Shown here piece after piece: positions 45,190 to 54,396 of a DNA stretch of 64,000 nt. The first letter of the stretch is position 1. Each line of letters starts with the position of its first letter. The stretch is from CAVURW01 sp963743595 (GTDB lineage: Bacteria > Verrucomicrobiota > Verrucomicrobiia > Methylacidiphilales > UBA1321). The DNA is taken from the NCBI GenBank assembly GCA_963743595.1, contig CAVURW010000039.1:20797-84796 (forward strand). The letters run 5' to 3'. Made by a program: the position numbers and the translations under genes. A model generated the notes under the pieces. The model was given only the letters and a program-made list of their open reading frames with translations, was not told the origin of the DNA and ran no database searches.

Positions 45190-45528
45190 TCGAGCAGGCT
45201 AATGGATCCTCTTTAAGGCGGCAATACTATACCGATTCGCCCGCGTCAACAGGGTACAAAACAGGGTACACGTGAGTAGTGGCATCCTTACTGAGTACTA
45301 GTGGCGGAGTAGTGGCAGATTAGCCTTGCTACAGAGGGAAGCATCCGTTATTTGTCCTAGGAAGCCGGATAGCTGGATCGTCCGAGCCCTACCTTCGGAG
45401 CTTTTCCTGTCACAACAAGTCACAACAAGTCACAACAAGTCACAACAAGTCACAACAAGTCACAACAAGTCACAACAAGTCACAACTAGGCCTTCCTAGA
45501 GTGGCGTCAGATCCTGATTTTCATAACA
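45190..45528. other. Non-coding stretch with a 10-bp tandem repeat
   Basis: I see no gene. The main feature is the tandem repeat at 45411-45485. The rest has the AT/GC-mixed composition of the accessory block. Confidence 0.4.
45411..45485. repeat. Tandem repeat of a 10-bp unit, 7.5 copies
   Basis: The unit cacaacaagt repeats seven times without change and ends with a half copy. No gene overlaps it. Simple repeats like this vary easily in copy number. Confidence 0.9.
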
Positions 45529-45666
45529 CTAATCCGCGTATTGAGTTCCAATCATGGCCAAAACGGCCGCCTTTAGCGGAGAGGACAATGTGGGCCATGC
45601 TTTGACAACTTTGGCCAGATCGGGACACCTCAAATCTTGTGTGCCTATTTGTGTGCTGCCCAACGT
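45529..45666 (-). pseudogene. C-terminal remnant of a tyrosine integrase
   Basis: Minus-strand codons from about 45666 to the TAG at 45529-45531 read STQIGTQDLRCPDLAKVV then KAWPTLSSPLKAAVLAMIG and a stop. SxTQIGTQDL is shared with the intact integrase at 28906-30198 (SRTQIGTQDL). The DNA is also alike around 29089-29114 and 45632-45657. The 5' part is lost in the intergenic repeat that adjoins. It could mark the other end of an integrated element. Confidence 0.65.
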
Positions 45667-45692
45667 AAGTGCTTGTGGTTGCAATGCGTTGA

Positions 45693-45895
45693 TTTCGGGC
45701 GGAGACCGACCGAAGGCCCAGGTTAATTGCCATACGAAGCGGATTGAAGGCCCGCGTCAACATGTTTAATATCAAACGATTTGACGCGAGCTTTCAGCCC
45801 GCGATCGCTTGTTTGACGTTACCCAGCCCTGCGTCGCTGCGCTCCTTGAGCTGGGCTCGAATTGAAGCCGGCCCAGCGGGCCTAAACGCAGAAGG
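45693..45895. repeat. Mosaic intergenic repeat, copy near the integrase remnant
   Basis: Carries the modules gaccgaccgaaggcccaggt, cgcgtcaa..ttgacgcg (an imperfect palindrome around 45754-45789) and ggcccagcgggcctaaa. They match pieces of 61410-61680 and of 28880-28930. Confidence 0.65.
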
Positions 45896-45995
45896 CATTT
45901 TGAAGGCGAAGCCACCATTCTTGGGACCTTCCATCAAGCCGTTTTGGGCTTGAGCGGGAGCAATCGCAAACGAGGGAGCTTCAGAGATCCAGCCT

Positions 45996-46532
45996 TCAAT
46001 ACGGATTGGAACCGGCGAACACTTCGGTGATCAAGATGAGCCCATCGGAGCGTTGACTCAAACCGATACCAGTTATGGAATAGCGACCCATGATGTTCTT
46101 GTAATGCGGCGGGCTCTTGAGCCAACCCGCCACGACAGTGCCCGCTAGGTCATTGGACATATTCGACGTGAGCTCAAAGACGTTTTCCGCAAACGCATTC
46201 GTCTCGGGCATAAGCTTGCGGAGGGCATCGACCCGCCCTTGAAACCCATCGTGCCCAAAACCGACTCGTCCCCGCGTCATATCCTCGCTATGTCGGCGGG
46301 CAATCGCCGCCACATTCGCATCTCCCGTCAAAATACCCAGCCCGTTATCGGAGCGATAGCGTTGAATCCGGGCAAGTATATCCGCCTCCAAGTTTCGTAA
46401 TTGAACCTCACTGAGGATGATCGGCGCGACCGTGGTCGTCGCCACGTAATGTTCTGACTGCGCTTCCAGCGCCGCACTTGTGCTCAAAAGCGCGATCAGG
46501 ACCAGCATCCAACTGCTCGAACGACGCCACAT
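45996..46532 (-). CDS. Secreted CAP-domain protein
   Basis: A 178-residue protein with a signal peptide (WMLVLIALLSTSAALEAQ). Its CAP/SCP domain shows RYRSDNGLGILTGDANVAAI then RHSEDMTRGRVGFGHDGF, and KSPPHYKNIMGRYSITGIG. The family includes secreted proteins that bind lipids or cell-wall material. It is 8 bases from ybaB, so they are likely co-transcribed. Confidence 0.85.
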   Translation of the reverse strand: MWRRSSSWMLVLIALLSTSAALEAQSEHYVATTTVAPIILSEVQLRNLEADILARIQRYRSDNGLGILTGDANVAAIARRHSEDMTRGRVGFGHDGFQGRVDALRKLMPETNAFAENVFELTSNMSNDLAGTVVAGWLKSPPHYKNIMGRYSITGIGLSQRSDGLILITEVFAGSNPY

Positions 46533-46540
46533 GGCCGCGC

Positions 46541-46870
46541 CTAAAATAGCCCTGGAATTCCGCCACCGCCACCCATTCCGGGAGGCATGATCTTCGCCAT
46601 CTCGGCTTGGACATCGGCTTTTCCTTTTTGGACGGCATCGCGCACGGCTGTAACGATCAAATCTTCCACGATTTCCACGTCGTCCTTCAGCAGGTTCGCA
46701 TCTATCTTGAGACTCTTTAACGTCCCATCGCCCAACGCCACGGCCTTCACCATTCCGCCACCGCTTTCGGCGGAGTATTCGCGCACGGCCAGTTCCGCCT
46801 GCATCTTCAGCATCTTCGCCTTCATCTGCTGTGCCTGCTTCATCAGGCCCGCCATATTTCCAAAATTCAT
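46541..46870 (-). CDS. ybaB: YbaB/EbfC family DNA-binding protein
   Basis: A 109-residue protein with the family pattern LMKQAQQMKAKMLKMQAELA at the N-terminus and the ending KIMPPGMGGGGG. YbaB is a nucleoid-associated dimer. The gene lies 16 bases after dnaX, the order conserved in many bacteria, and before the CAP gene. Confidence 0.92.
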   Translation of the reverse strand: MNFGNMAGLMKQAQQMKAKMLKMQAELAVREYSAESGGGMVKAVALGDGTLKSLKIDANLLKDDVEIVEDLIVTAVRDAVQKGKADVQAEMAKIMPPGMGGGGGIPGLF

Positions 46871-46886
46871 TGTCGTATATTCCTAT

Positions 46887-48950
46887 CTAGCGTTTGTTTG
46901 GGGTTAGCTTAGCTTCAAAAATCTGGAGCGCATGCAGAATCGCAGGATCATTTAAAAACTCTTCTTTGCTCATGGTCGGCGCAGGCGGAACCGGTTTTCC
47001 CGGCACAGCGGCGTCGATAGGCGAAGTCTCGGTTGTCGCCTCCGACTGCTTGGGCGTGGTGATGAGAAAAACCACTTGAACTGCACGACCCAGCCGCTCC
47101 TTCAAAGTCGCCTCCAGCAATTGCAAATTCCGTGGGCTCCGCAAGTAATGGATCTTTTTAGAGAGCGGCGTGGGCAACGAAACCTCCACAGTCTCGCCCT
47201 TGGCCGCCATGAATTCGACAGCTCGAATGGTGTCGGCTTCCACTGGACGCTCGGTCGCAAATCGCTCGACCGCCGCGAGCCATGCCGCCTCAGCCTCGCT
47301 CTCTTTGATATACCCGGAAGGCGCCGGTGCAGGCGGCGTCACCGACATCGGAGCTTCAAAGGCGGCTGGAATCAAATCAGCCTCTCGCGAAAACGGCGAG
47401 CGTTCTTCGTCCATTTCCTCCGGCAGATCACCATCGCTCATCGTCGCAATCGGTTCCGGCTCAAGTTTGGGCAAAATCGGCTCCGGCTTAACTTCGGCTT
47501 TAGGCGGTGGCGGCTTCTGTTCAACGAGAGCGACTATAGGAGCTACGGGCAAAATGGTCGTGGATTCGATGGTGGGCTCGACGACAGGATGCGCAAGGAC
47601 TGGCGCAGGCGCGGTCACGATCGGCTGAGGCGATTCGATCACCGGCAGCACCACTGACGCAGGAGGCGTCGGAGCTATGGGCTGCGGCTTCGGCTCTACT
47701 ACGGCTGGCAACTCCGGCAGCGGCCGAGCCTCAGGTAGCGACTCCCCCGGCCGCACCTCCTTCAAGGTTGAGGATGGTGGTTCGATCTTCGGTGCTGGCT
47801 TGGCGGTGCTCGGCGGCAGACCTGCTCCTTCGATCGCCTCCAGCACACGTTCCAGAGACACTTTCTCGCGCAATTGACTCATCTGAATCAGCGCCACTTC
47901 AAAAATCACATCCTTCGCTAACGCATAACGCAGCCGGCTCTCCAGTTGGCTCAGTTCATTCAAAACATCCAGCGCGGCCCCGCGCGTGATCATCTTCGAG
48001 ACTTCTCCCAGCGACCGCGCTTCCGCCACGGTCAGCTCCTTTTCCAGAGCCTCTGGCGACACCTGAAAAATCACCAAGTTGCGGAAAAACGCCAATAGAT
48101 CCTGGCTCAATTTCCCGAGATCTTTTCCAGCAGAAATCAGCTCACGCGCCATCCGCAAAACCTCCCCTGCATTCCCGGAAGCCAGGGCTCGGCCCAAATT
48201 CGCCACTGGTCCAAATCCAGTCAGCCCAAACAACGCATGGACGTCCGCCTCTGAAACGCGATCTCCGTAAAAGCTAATCGCCTGATCGAGCGCGCCCTCG
48301 GCATCGCGCATCCCGCCCTCAGCGTGACGCGCCAGCGCATCCAGAGCGCCCGGCTCCGCTTCCACGCCTTCCAGCGCACAAATATGCGCCAGGTGCGCGC
48401 GAATCATCGCCTCTGGAATGCGCCGCAAATCGAACCGTTGACACCGCGAAAGAATTGTCGCCGGAAGCTTATGCACTTCGGTCGTCGCGAAGATGAATTT
48501 CACATGCGATGGCGGCTCCTCCAACGTTTTCAGCAACGCATTAAAGGCTGCGGTCGAAAGCATGTGCACTTCATCGATGATATAAATCTTGAACCGCCCT
48601 TTGGCCGGCGCGTACATCACGTTATCGCGAAGATCCCGCACCTGCTCCACGCCGTTATTTGAAGCTCCATCGATCTCCAGCACATCTAAAAAACGACCCT
48701 CCGCGATCTCCTTTGCCGTGCCTTCGCTCGGATCAAATTCAGCTGACGGTCCATTCGGTGCTTCCAGAGCTTTTGCTAAAATACGAGCTGTGGAGGTCTT
48801 CCCCGTACCGCGCGGCCCCACGAAGAGATACGCCTGCGCGATTCGCCCGAGTCTCAGGGCATTCGTGAGCGAACGCACCACCGCTTCCTGCCCGATGATC
48901 TCGCGGAATGTCTGAGGACGATACTTGCGGGCAAAAACTTGATACGCCAT
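46887..48950 (-). CDS. dnaX: DNA polymerase III tau/gamma subunit DnaX
   Basis: From the ATG at 48950 (MAYQVFARKYRPQTF) the 687 residues hold Walker A GPRGTGKT at 45-52, Walker B-like IIDEVHMLS and SRCQRFDLRR (sensor region), then a Pro-rich linker and a C-terminal domain. It is the ATPase of the clamp loader. The four zinc-binding cysteines found between about residues 60 and 80 in most DnaX proteins are missing: the stretch reads ALEAPNGPSAEFDP. A longer start at 48995 is possible but unneeded. Confidence 0.95.
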   Translation of the reverse strand: MAYQVFARKYRPQTFREIIGQEAVVRSLTNALRLGRIAQAYLFVGPRGTGKTSTARILAKALEAPNGPSAEFDPSEGTAKEIAEGRFLDVLEIDGASNNGVEQVRDLRDNVMYAPAKGRFKIYIIDEVHMLSTAAFNALLKTLEEPPSHVKFIFATTEVHKLPATILSRCQRFDLRRIPEAMIRAHLAHICALEGVEAEPGALDALARHAEGGMRDAEGALDQAISFYGDRVSEADVHALFGLTGFGPVANLGRALASGNAGEVLRMARELISAGKDLGKLSQDLLAFFRNLVIFQVSPEALEKELTVAEARSLGEVSKMITRGAALDVLNELSQLESRLRYALAKDVIFEVALIQMSQLREKVSLERVLEAIEGAGLPPSTAKPAPKIEPPSSTLKEVRPGESLPEARPLPELPAVVEPKPQPIAPTPPASVVLPVIESPQPIVTAPAPVLAHPVVEPTIESTTILPVAPIVALVEQKPPPPKAEVKPEPILPKLEPEPIATMSDGDLPEEMDEERSPFSREADLIPAAFEAPMSVTPPAPAPSGYIKESEAEAAWLAAVERFATERPVEADTIRAVEFMAAKGETVEVSLPTPLSKKIHYLRSPRNLQLLEATLKERLGRAVQVVFLITTPKQSEATTETSPIDAAVPGKPVPPAPTMSKEEFLNDPAILHALQIFEAKLTPNKR

Positions 48951-48987
48951 GGCACCCAGCATCCTACTCAGTTTCTGACTCGCGAGT

Positions 48988-49797
48988 CTAACCAATCATT
49001 CGATTATCCAGCAGCCGCGTCGCCCCCACGCGGACCGCCACGACCAGCCGAACCCCCACCCTCTCGCAATAATCGACCGTCAACCCCTCCACGCCCTTTA
49101 ATTTCTCTGCAAGCCACGTCTCCGGCTGATTTCGCTTCTGCTCGCATGCCGATTTCAGCAGCCCAGCGAACACCCCCGCCACCTGACGCTCCTCCCTGGT
49201 GAGATATCGATTCCGTGAACTCAGCGCCAATTCATCCGGCTCACGAACCGTCGGAACCTCCACTACTTTGACCGGCACATTCAGATCGCGCACCATCCGC
49301 TGGATCACCTGCACCTGCTGAAAATCCTTCAGGCCAAAGTAGGCGCGGTCCGGTTGCACCAGATGAAACAACTTCAGCACCACAGTCGCCACGCCACGGA
49401 AATGGCCTGGCCGTTGCGCGCCTTCCTGGTCTTGCGAAACCGCTTCCTCCAGCACCCAGGTCGAGTGATCGCTGGTGTACAGATTGCCCGGCGCAAACAC
49501 CATATCCACCCCCGCCTCACGACACATCGCCAGATCCTGCCGCCTCGGGCGAGGATACCGCGCCAAGTCCTCCTTCGGCCCGAACTGCGCGGGATTCACG
49601 TAAATGCTCAGCACCACGCGATCACACTCTCTCCGCGCCCGTTGGACCAGGGTCATATGCCCTGCGTGCAGAGCACCCATCGTGGGCACCAAACCGACTC
49701 GCAGCGACTCGCGCCGCCATTCCTTGCATCGCCTCGCGATACCTGCGCTCGTGTAAACGGCCTGCACCTCTACACACTCGCCAAATCCCTCTCTCAT
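48988..49797 (-). CDS. panC: Pantothenate synthetase PanC
   Basis: Joins pantoate and beta-alanine with ATP to make pantothenate. The 269 residues contain the nucleotide-binding PTMGALHAGHMTL, the substrate loop YFGLKDFQQVQVIQR and the SSRNRYLT motif near residue 195. Length is normal. The gene is upstream of dnaX on the same strand, with the tRNA-His on the other side. Confidence 0.96.
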   Translation of the reverse strand: MREGFGECVEVQAVYTSAGIARRCKEWRRESLRVGLVPTMGALHAGHMTLVQRARRECDRVVLSIYVNPAQFGPKEDLARYPRPRRQDLAMCREAGVDMVFAPGNLYTSDHSTWVLEEAVSQDQEGAQRPGHFRGVATVVLKLFHLVQPDRAYFGLKDFQQVQVIQRMVRDLNVPVKVVEVPTVREPDELALSSRNRYLTREERQVAGVFAGLLKSACEQKRNQPETWLAEKLKGVEGLTVDYCERVGVRLVVAVRVGATRLLDNRMIG

Positions 49798-49852
49798 TTG
49801 AAGAATATTTTGGCAAATCCCAAATTTTTGCTATGCTGAGGGGCTCAGGAAC

Positions 49853-49925
49853 GGCGGCCGTAGCTCAATGGTAGAGCTCCAGATTGTGATTCTGGCTGTT
49901 GCGGGTTCAAATCCCGTCGGTCGCC
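49853..49925 (+). tRNA. tRNA-His (anticodon GTG)
   Basis: The cloverleaf has the 8-bp acceptor GGCGGCCG/CGGTCGCC, which includes the G-1:C73 pair of tRNA-His. The anticodon stem CCAGA/TCTGG surrounds TTGTGAT with GTG, and the T-loop is TTCAAAT. 73 nucleotides, CCA not encoded. Confidence 0.95.
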
Positions 49926-50067
49926 CATTTTCCCTGTTACGCAGAATCGCGTCGGTTACAGTCGGTTCGACTTTGGTGAGTCGGGAAGCTTTCAGCTCTG
50001 CAATCTTCCGTGTAAAACCCACCGTTTTAACGTTGATTTTTCGACGCTTTTTGTGGTTGCGTGACAC

Positions 50068-50973
50068 TTACGCTGCCGCTGAGTTCCCTGGCTGCGCAAC
50101 GGTTCGGCGCGGATGACCTTGTTCGACTAGAGCGGAGCCCAGTTCCGCCCAGGCTCTCGCCAGTAATTCGGCATCCTCGATCGGCCATTCTTGGATAAGA
50201 TGCGTCGCCTGTCGAAGGTTCCCGAGACGGGAATGGGTAATCGACAGGAATGCCACCACGTAACCGCTCGATTCGAGATGTTTCAAGCTCATTTCCAGTA
50301 GGGGTAACGCGTCCGCCCACCGTTCTTTAGCAAAATAAAGTACGCCCAGCTTGAAACTGGCTTCTGAGTGGTCCGGCCTTCGTTCCAGTGCTCGTCGACA
50401 GGCGTAAATGGCCTCATCGATCTTTCCCTGAGCTCCCAGGGTGGAGGCGAGATTATCCCAAGCACGCGTGTAGTTCGGGTCGATGGCCAGGGCGGTCTTG
50501 AGAGCGAGCTCCGACTTAACAAAATCCCTGCGGAGAAACCATATGGTGCCCACGTTTCCCCACACCTTAGCGTCGGACTGAATGCCGCCCGCTTTCAGGT
50601 AATTTTCCAGCGCTTCCTCCAGCTCGCCTTTCATTTGCAGCGCTGCCGCCAGATTGAAGTGGGACGCCATGAGAGTCGGCAGGAGCTGCTGCGCTTTCCG
50701 ATAACATTCCTCGGCTACGGAAAACTCATTGCTCTCGTAAAATAGCTCGCCCAGATCTGTCCACGCATCCCACAACTCCTCTTGGGGAAGGCCTTCTTGG
50801 GAACCGACGGTTAGCGATTGCAGCGCCAGATCCCGATTCTTATTTCGAATAAGATCCTGAACTTGGCTCAGATAGCCGGATGGCGTTCCTGCGCTACCGG
50901 GTGATCGTTGACCCGGACGGGGAAGTCGTGTGGTCTTTGCCAGTTCGATACGCTGCGGAACTGTGGTTGTCAT
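50068..50973 (-). CDS. TPR protein
   Basis: A cytoplasmic protein of 301 residues from the ATG at 50973, with about five tetratricopeptide repeats (AEECYRKAQQLLP; LALKTALAIDPNY; ACRRALERRPDH). A 315-residue frame from 51015 is an alternative start. TPRs bind partner proteins; none can be named. It is divergent from rbfA. Confidence 0.8.
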   Translation of the reverse strand: MTTTVPQRIELAKTTRLPRPGQRSPGSAGTPSGYLSQVQDLIRNKNRDLALQSLTVGSQEGLPQEELWDAWTDLGELFYESNEFSVAEECYRKAQQLLPTLMASHFNLAAALQMKGELEEALENYLKAGGIQSDAKVWGNVGTIWFLRRDFVKSELALKTALAIDPNYTRAWDNLASTLGAQGKIDEAIYACRRALERRPDHSEASFKLGVLYFAKERWADALPLLEMSLKHLESSGYVVAFLSITHSRLGNLRQATHLIQEWPIEDAELLARAWAELGSALVEQGHPRRTVAQPGNSAAA

Positions 50974-51187
50974 AGGACACGCCATGCAATCTGTGTGCCA
51001 GAAGAAAAACCTCATTAATTAGTAATGTAGGTTTAGCTCGTGGTGTTTCCAATGGCCGACATAGATGCTTGGATTTGCGGAACTGCGCGAATTAACACGA
51101 CGCAATTGCCGCCTTTTTCCCGAGTTCTTCGTAAAATCGTTACGCCTTTGTTGCTTCTCCTCTCGCTTTCGGCGACGATTAGGGATT

Positions 51188-51616
51188 ATGCCAACCCGTC
51201 GAACTGTCCGAGTGGCGGAGGTTTTACGTCGAGAGCTGAGCACCTGTTTAGCGCAGTGCCTGGAGCTGGAGGATCTTCTGATCACCATCGTCTCGATTGA
51301 AATTCCGCCAGACATGAAGCACGCCTACGTCTACGTGAGCACGCTCAACCCCGAAATTGAGCGGGAGGACGCACTGGCGCGCCTGACTCGCCAACGGCGC
51401 AATTGGCAAGGAACGATCGGGCGGCGGATGGGGATCAAATTCACCCCGCAACTCGTTTTCCGTTTCGATGAATCGGTGGAACGTGGCGATAAGGTTATGG
51501 AAATTTTGACGGAGCTTAACCTGGCTTCCGGCAAGCCCGGCGAGATCCCTGAGCATGAAATGGAAGATCCTCACCACGATCCCCACGACGTAGAGAAAGA
51601 AGAAGAAGAAGATTGA
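51188..51616 (+). CDS. rbfA: Ribosome-binding factor A
   Basis: From the ATG at 51188 (upstream AGGGA) it is 142 residues with the RbfA start RTVRVAEVLRRELS, the KH-type region VSTLNPEIEREDAL and a KFTPQLVFRFDESVERGD segment. It helps 16S rRNA maturation. The C-terminus has an acidic His/Glu-rich tail. A longer frame from 51065 is unlikely. Its stop overlaps rph by four bases. Confidence 0.9.
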   Translation: MPTRRTVRVAEVLRRELSTCLAQCLELEDLLITIVSIEIPPDMKHAYVYVSTLNPEIEREDALARLTRQRRNWQGTIGRRMGIKFTPQLVFRFDESVERGDKVMEILTELNLASGKPGEIPEHEMEDPHHDPHDVEKEEEED

Positions 51617-52380
51617 TGAACACGATGAAAAAGAACAGTGCCGCGCGAGCCGATGGCCGTAAGCAAGATGAGCTGCGCCCGATCACCTTTACGCCGGGCA
51701 TTGCGCCTCATGCGGCCGGGTCGGTATTGACCACGTGCGGGAAGACTCAAGTCATCTGCGCCGTTACTGTGGAAGAAGCGGTGCCGCGCTGGATGAAGGA
51801 TCAAAAGGTGGCGGGCGGTTGGATTACGGCGGAGTACTCGATGCTCCCCTACTCCACGCTGGAACGGAAAGCGCGGGATATTACGAAGGGCCGCATCGAC
51901 GGACGGAGCACGGAAATTCAACGGCTTATCGGTCGCAGCATTCGCGCGGCTGTGGATCTGGATGCACTCGGCGCTCGCACGTTGTGTGTCGATTGCGACG
52001 TGCTTACTGCGGATGGGGGCACCCGCACCACCGCGATTACCGGCACCTACGTGGCGCTGGAGTTGGCCGTTGCTAAACTGCGCTCGACCGGGCTGCTCGA
52101 TCCCAAGGCCAAATCGCCGATCAAGGTGCCGTTCGCGGCAATCAGCGTCGGCGTGGTCAATGGAATCCCGCTGCTCGATCTCGATTATTCTGAGGATAAA
52201 GAAGCGGCTGCCGATATGAATGTGGTGATGACGGCGAAGGGCCAGTTCATCGAGGTACAAGCCAGCGGTGAAGAATCGACTTTCTCCCCGGAAGATTTTC
52301 AAGAGCTGTTAAAGTTAGCGTCCAAAGGCATTAAGCACCTTGGCAAGCTGCAGCAGGCCGCTCTAAAGGCAGTTTCATAG
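51613..52380 (+). CDS. rph: Ribonuclease PH
   Basis: Exoribonuclease that trims tRNA 3' ends with phosphate. The 255-residue protein has the N-terminal RADGR motif, the phosphate-binding region RSIRAAVDL and the metal site CDVLTADGGTRTTAITG. The start overlaps rbfA by four bases, so the two are coupled. Confidence 0.95.
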   Translation: MMNTMKKNSAARADGRKQDELRPITFTPGIAPHAAGSVLTTCGKTQVICAVTVEEAVPRWMKDQKVAGGWITAEYSMLPYSTLERKARDITKGRIDGRSTEIQRLIGRSIRAAVDLDALGARTLCVDCDVLTADGGTRTTAITGTYVALELAVAKLRSTGLLDPKAKSPIKVPFAAISVGVVNGIPLLDLDYSEDKEAAADMNVVMTAKGQFIEVQASGEESTFSPEDFQELLKLASKGIKHLGKLQQAALKAVS

Positions 52381-52432
52381 CCCTTGCAACGTAGAAAAAG
52401 GCAAGGCTGGGTAATTCGAATTACTAATTCAA

Positions 52433-52928
52433 ATGGATTATGTAAGTGAGCTTATAAAGTTAGCCGGTAGATTAGCGTTTGTCGAATGTCCGACTTCAGC
52501 CGACTGGATCCCAATTGAGCGTCTCGTAGAACACTTTGGATCGGGCAAATTTTGGGGGAGATTTCTCTCTATTTAATCCGGTCGATTCTGGTTTGACGGT
52601 AGAAAATCTGATCGAATATGGTGAAGCTGCTGCAGAGGGGTTGTGCAACGAGTCACTCACGTTTTATCCTAACGAGGGAGGATTGCTACTGATGTCGCAT
52701 AATGGCTCGGGCGATAATTTACATTATGCGCCTTTTCAAGAGGCTTGGAACTTAGTGCTACTGGACCATGAAACTGAAAAGATCATTAAACTTCCCTACT
52801 CGCTAAGTGAGTTCCTATATCGCACTCGATTCAACGATGTAGAGGATTCGTTTAATGATTTCTCGAAATGTATTTGGCCAGATGGAGCGCAGAGCCCGAT
52901 CTTTGTGCCCAAGAAAAGAAGGAGTTGA
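52433..52928 (+). pseudogene. SMI1/KNR4 (SUKH) family protein with a frame break
   Basis: From ATG 52433 the first frame reads DWIPIERLVEHFGSG and is lost after GKF. At the T-run 52550-52553 the other frame takes over: GGDFSLFNPVDSG, the SUKH signature, to the stop at 52928. Removing one T gives one product of about 165 residues. SUKH proteins commonly act as immunity proteins to secreted toxins. The break could be an assembly error. Confidence 0.7.
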
Positions 52929-52970
52929 TCAACCCTTGCAACCCGATCCGATTTGGTCGATTCTCTTGCC

Positions 52971-53714
52971 ATGAACGCTGCCGTACTTCCTGGCTCCATC
53001 GTCGCACCGAAGCCTCGTAAGCGCGCGTCTGCCAAGGCGAAGCAATCGGCGTCGCAGGCGCTTCCCCTGAAGCGGTCCGGCCCGAAGACCCGCAAGCGCT
53101 CGATCCCGGTCGATTCCGCGGAGCCGCACATTCGCACCTCGGAGATCCTTCGGAAGATGTTGACGGAGCATAAGGGCGAGATGTTTACGGTGAAGAACAT
53201 CATCGATTCCCTGGGCGGTACTTCCGCTTTCGGCACGTCTCTTATGGTCTTCTCGCTACCGGAGGTTTTGCCCATTCCCATCCCCGGAATTTCTGCGGTT
53301 GTCGTTATCCCCGTGGCGGTGATTTCGACGCAAATGATGGCGGGTAGCGAGCTGCGCTTGCCGAATTACATCCTGAAACGCTCGATCCACCGCAAGGCGC
53401 TCGCTGGGGCCATTCACACCATTCTCCCGGTCATTGAGCGCGCGGAAAAAGTCGTTAAGCCACGCTGGGACTGGATCCTCCACCCGCTCTCGAAGCGGAT
53501 GATCGGCGCGATCATCTTCATTCTGGCGCTGGGAATCGCGTTACCCATCCCCGGCACGAACATTCCGCTCGCCACCTCCATCTTCATTATCGCGATGGGT
53601 ATGGCGGAGCGCGATGGGCAAGTGGTTCTTCTCGGCATTCTCCTTGGCCTCGCCTCACTGGTCTTGCTCGGCGGCATCTTAACCGCCTTCCTGGCATTGT
53701 TCGGACTCGTCTAA
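52971..53714 (+). CDS. ExoD-family membrane protein
   Basis: A 247-residue protein from the ATG at 52971, with a basic N-terminal region of about 50 residues and then the ExoD pattern (LMVFSLPEVLPIPIPGISAV, LGIALPIPGTNIPLATSIF), where two similar hydrophobic blocks repeat. About four to five membrane helices. Linked to exopolysaccharide synthesis in some species, but not proven. A TTG at 52953 is a less likely start. Confidence 0.8.
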   Translation: MNAAVLPGSIVAPKPRKRASAKAKQSASQALPLKRSGPKTRKRSIPVDSAEPHIRTSEILRKMLTEHKGEMFTVKNIIDSLGGTSAFGTSLMVFSLPEVLPIPIPGISAVVVIPVAVISTQMMAGSELRLPNYILKRSIHRKALAGAIHTILPVIERAEKVVKPRWDWILHPLSKRMIGAIIFILALGIALPIPGTNIPLATSIFIIAMGMAERDGQVVLLGILLGLASLVLLGGILTAFLALFGLV

Positions 53715-53719
53715 TCTCT

Positions 53720-54235
53720 ATGCTTCTCGAATCTACTTCGCTCCCGCCTACCGCAACTAAACACGTCAATCACGAAGCACTTTCCGGCCCGGTCCCCGAT
53801 CTCGTTCGGCAGGTCGGCGAGTTCCGCTGGGAGAATCGACCGGTTCTCAATTACAAGGAAGAGGGGACGCACTTTAAGGCCATCTCCCGGCAGGTGCTGT
53901 TCCCCGCAGATGCCAAGCTCGCCGCGGAGCTTCGCTACTTTGAAATTCTTTCCGGCGGCCATTCCACGCTGGAGAAGCACGATCACGTTCACTCTGTGAT
54001 GATCCTTCGCGGACGGGGCAAAGTTCTCGTTGGAGAAGCCGTTTATGAAGTGAATGTGAACGATTTGATCCACATTCCCTCCTTAATTTGGCATCAATTC
54101 CGTGCGGTTTTTGACGAACCTTTTGGATTCCTCTGTTTAGTCAATCCCGATCGCGACCGGCCCCAACGCCCGACGGCTGAAGAGGCCGAGGAGCTAAAAT
54201 CGAAGCCGATAGTTGGCCAATTCGTCCAGTTTTAA
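53720..54235 (+). CDS. Cupin-domain protein
   Basis: A 171-residue protein with a cupin_2 barrel: GGHSTLEKHDHVHSVMILRG carries the metal-binding His-x-His, and IPSLIWHQFRAV carries a later His. No signal peptide, so cytoplasmic. It starts five bases after the ExoD-like gene stop and is probably co-transcribed. Substrate unknown. Confidence 0.8.
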   Translation: MLLESTSLPPTATKHVNHEALSGPVPDLVRQVGEFRWENRPVLNYKEEGTHFKAISRQVLFPADAKLAAELRYFEILSGGHSTLEKHDHVHSVMILRGRGKVLVGEAVYEVNVNDLIHIPSLIWHQFRAVFDEPFGFLCLVNPDRDRPQRPTAEEAEELKSKPIVGQFVQF

Positions 54236-54396
54236 GCCCAAACGACAGCTCTTTGCCGGGTAGGCAAGCCTTTCCTCCCCCTTTTTTAGCGATTTTATAG
54301 GTTGGTAGGTAAATTTGTACGGGATATGGCTTTATTCTAGACGATGTCTTTGTGTAGGATTTCTTACAGGTCGGTAACCCGTCGGCCACGACACCT

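Noticed and set aside
45411..45485. CRISPR array
   Set aside because: The tandem units are contiguous 10-base copies without spacers; no cas genes are present.
45744..45953. Plus-strand frame of 69 codons over the mosaic repeat
   Set aside because: The peptide is only the translation of the intergenic repeat.
47076..47657. Plus-strand frames over dnaX
   Set aside because: They are the reverse complement of the Pro/Ala-rich linker of dnaX.
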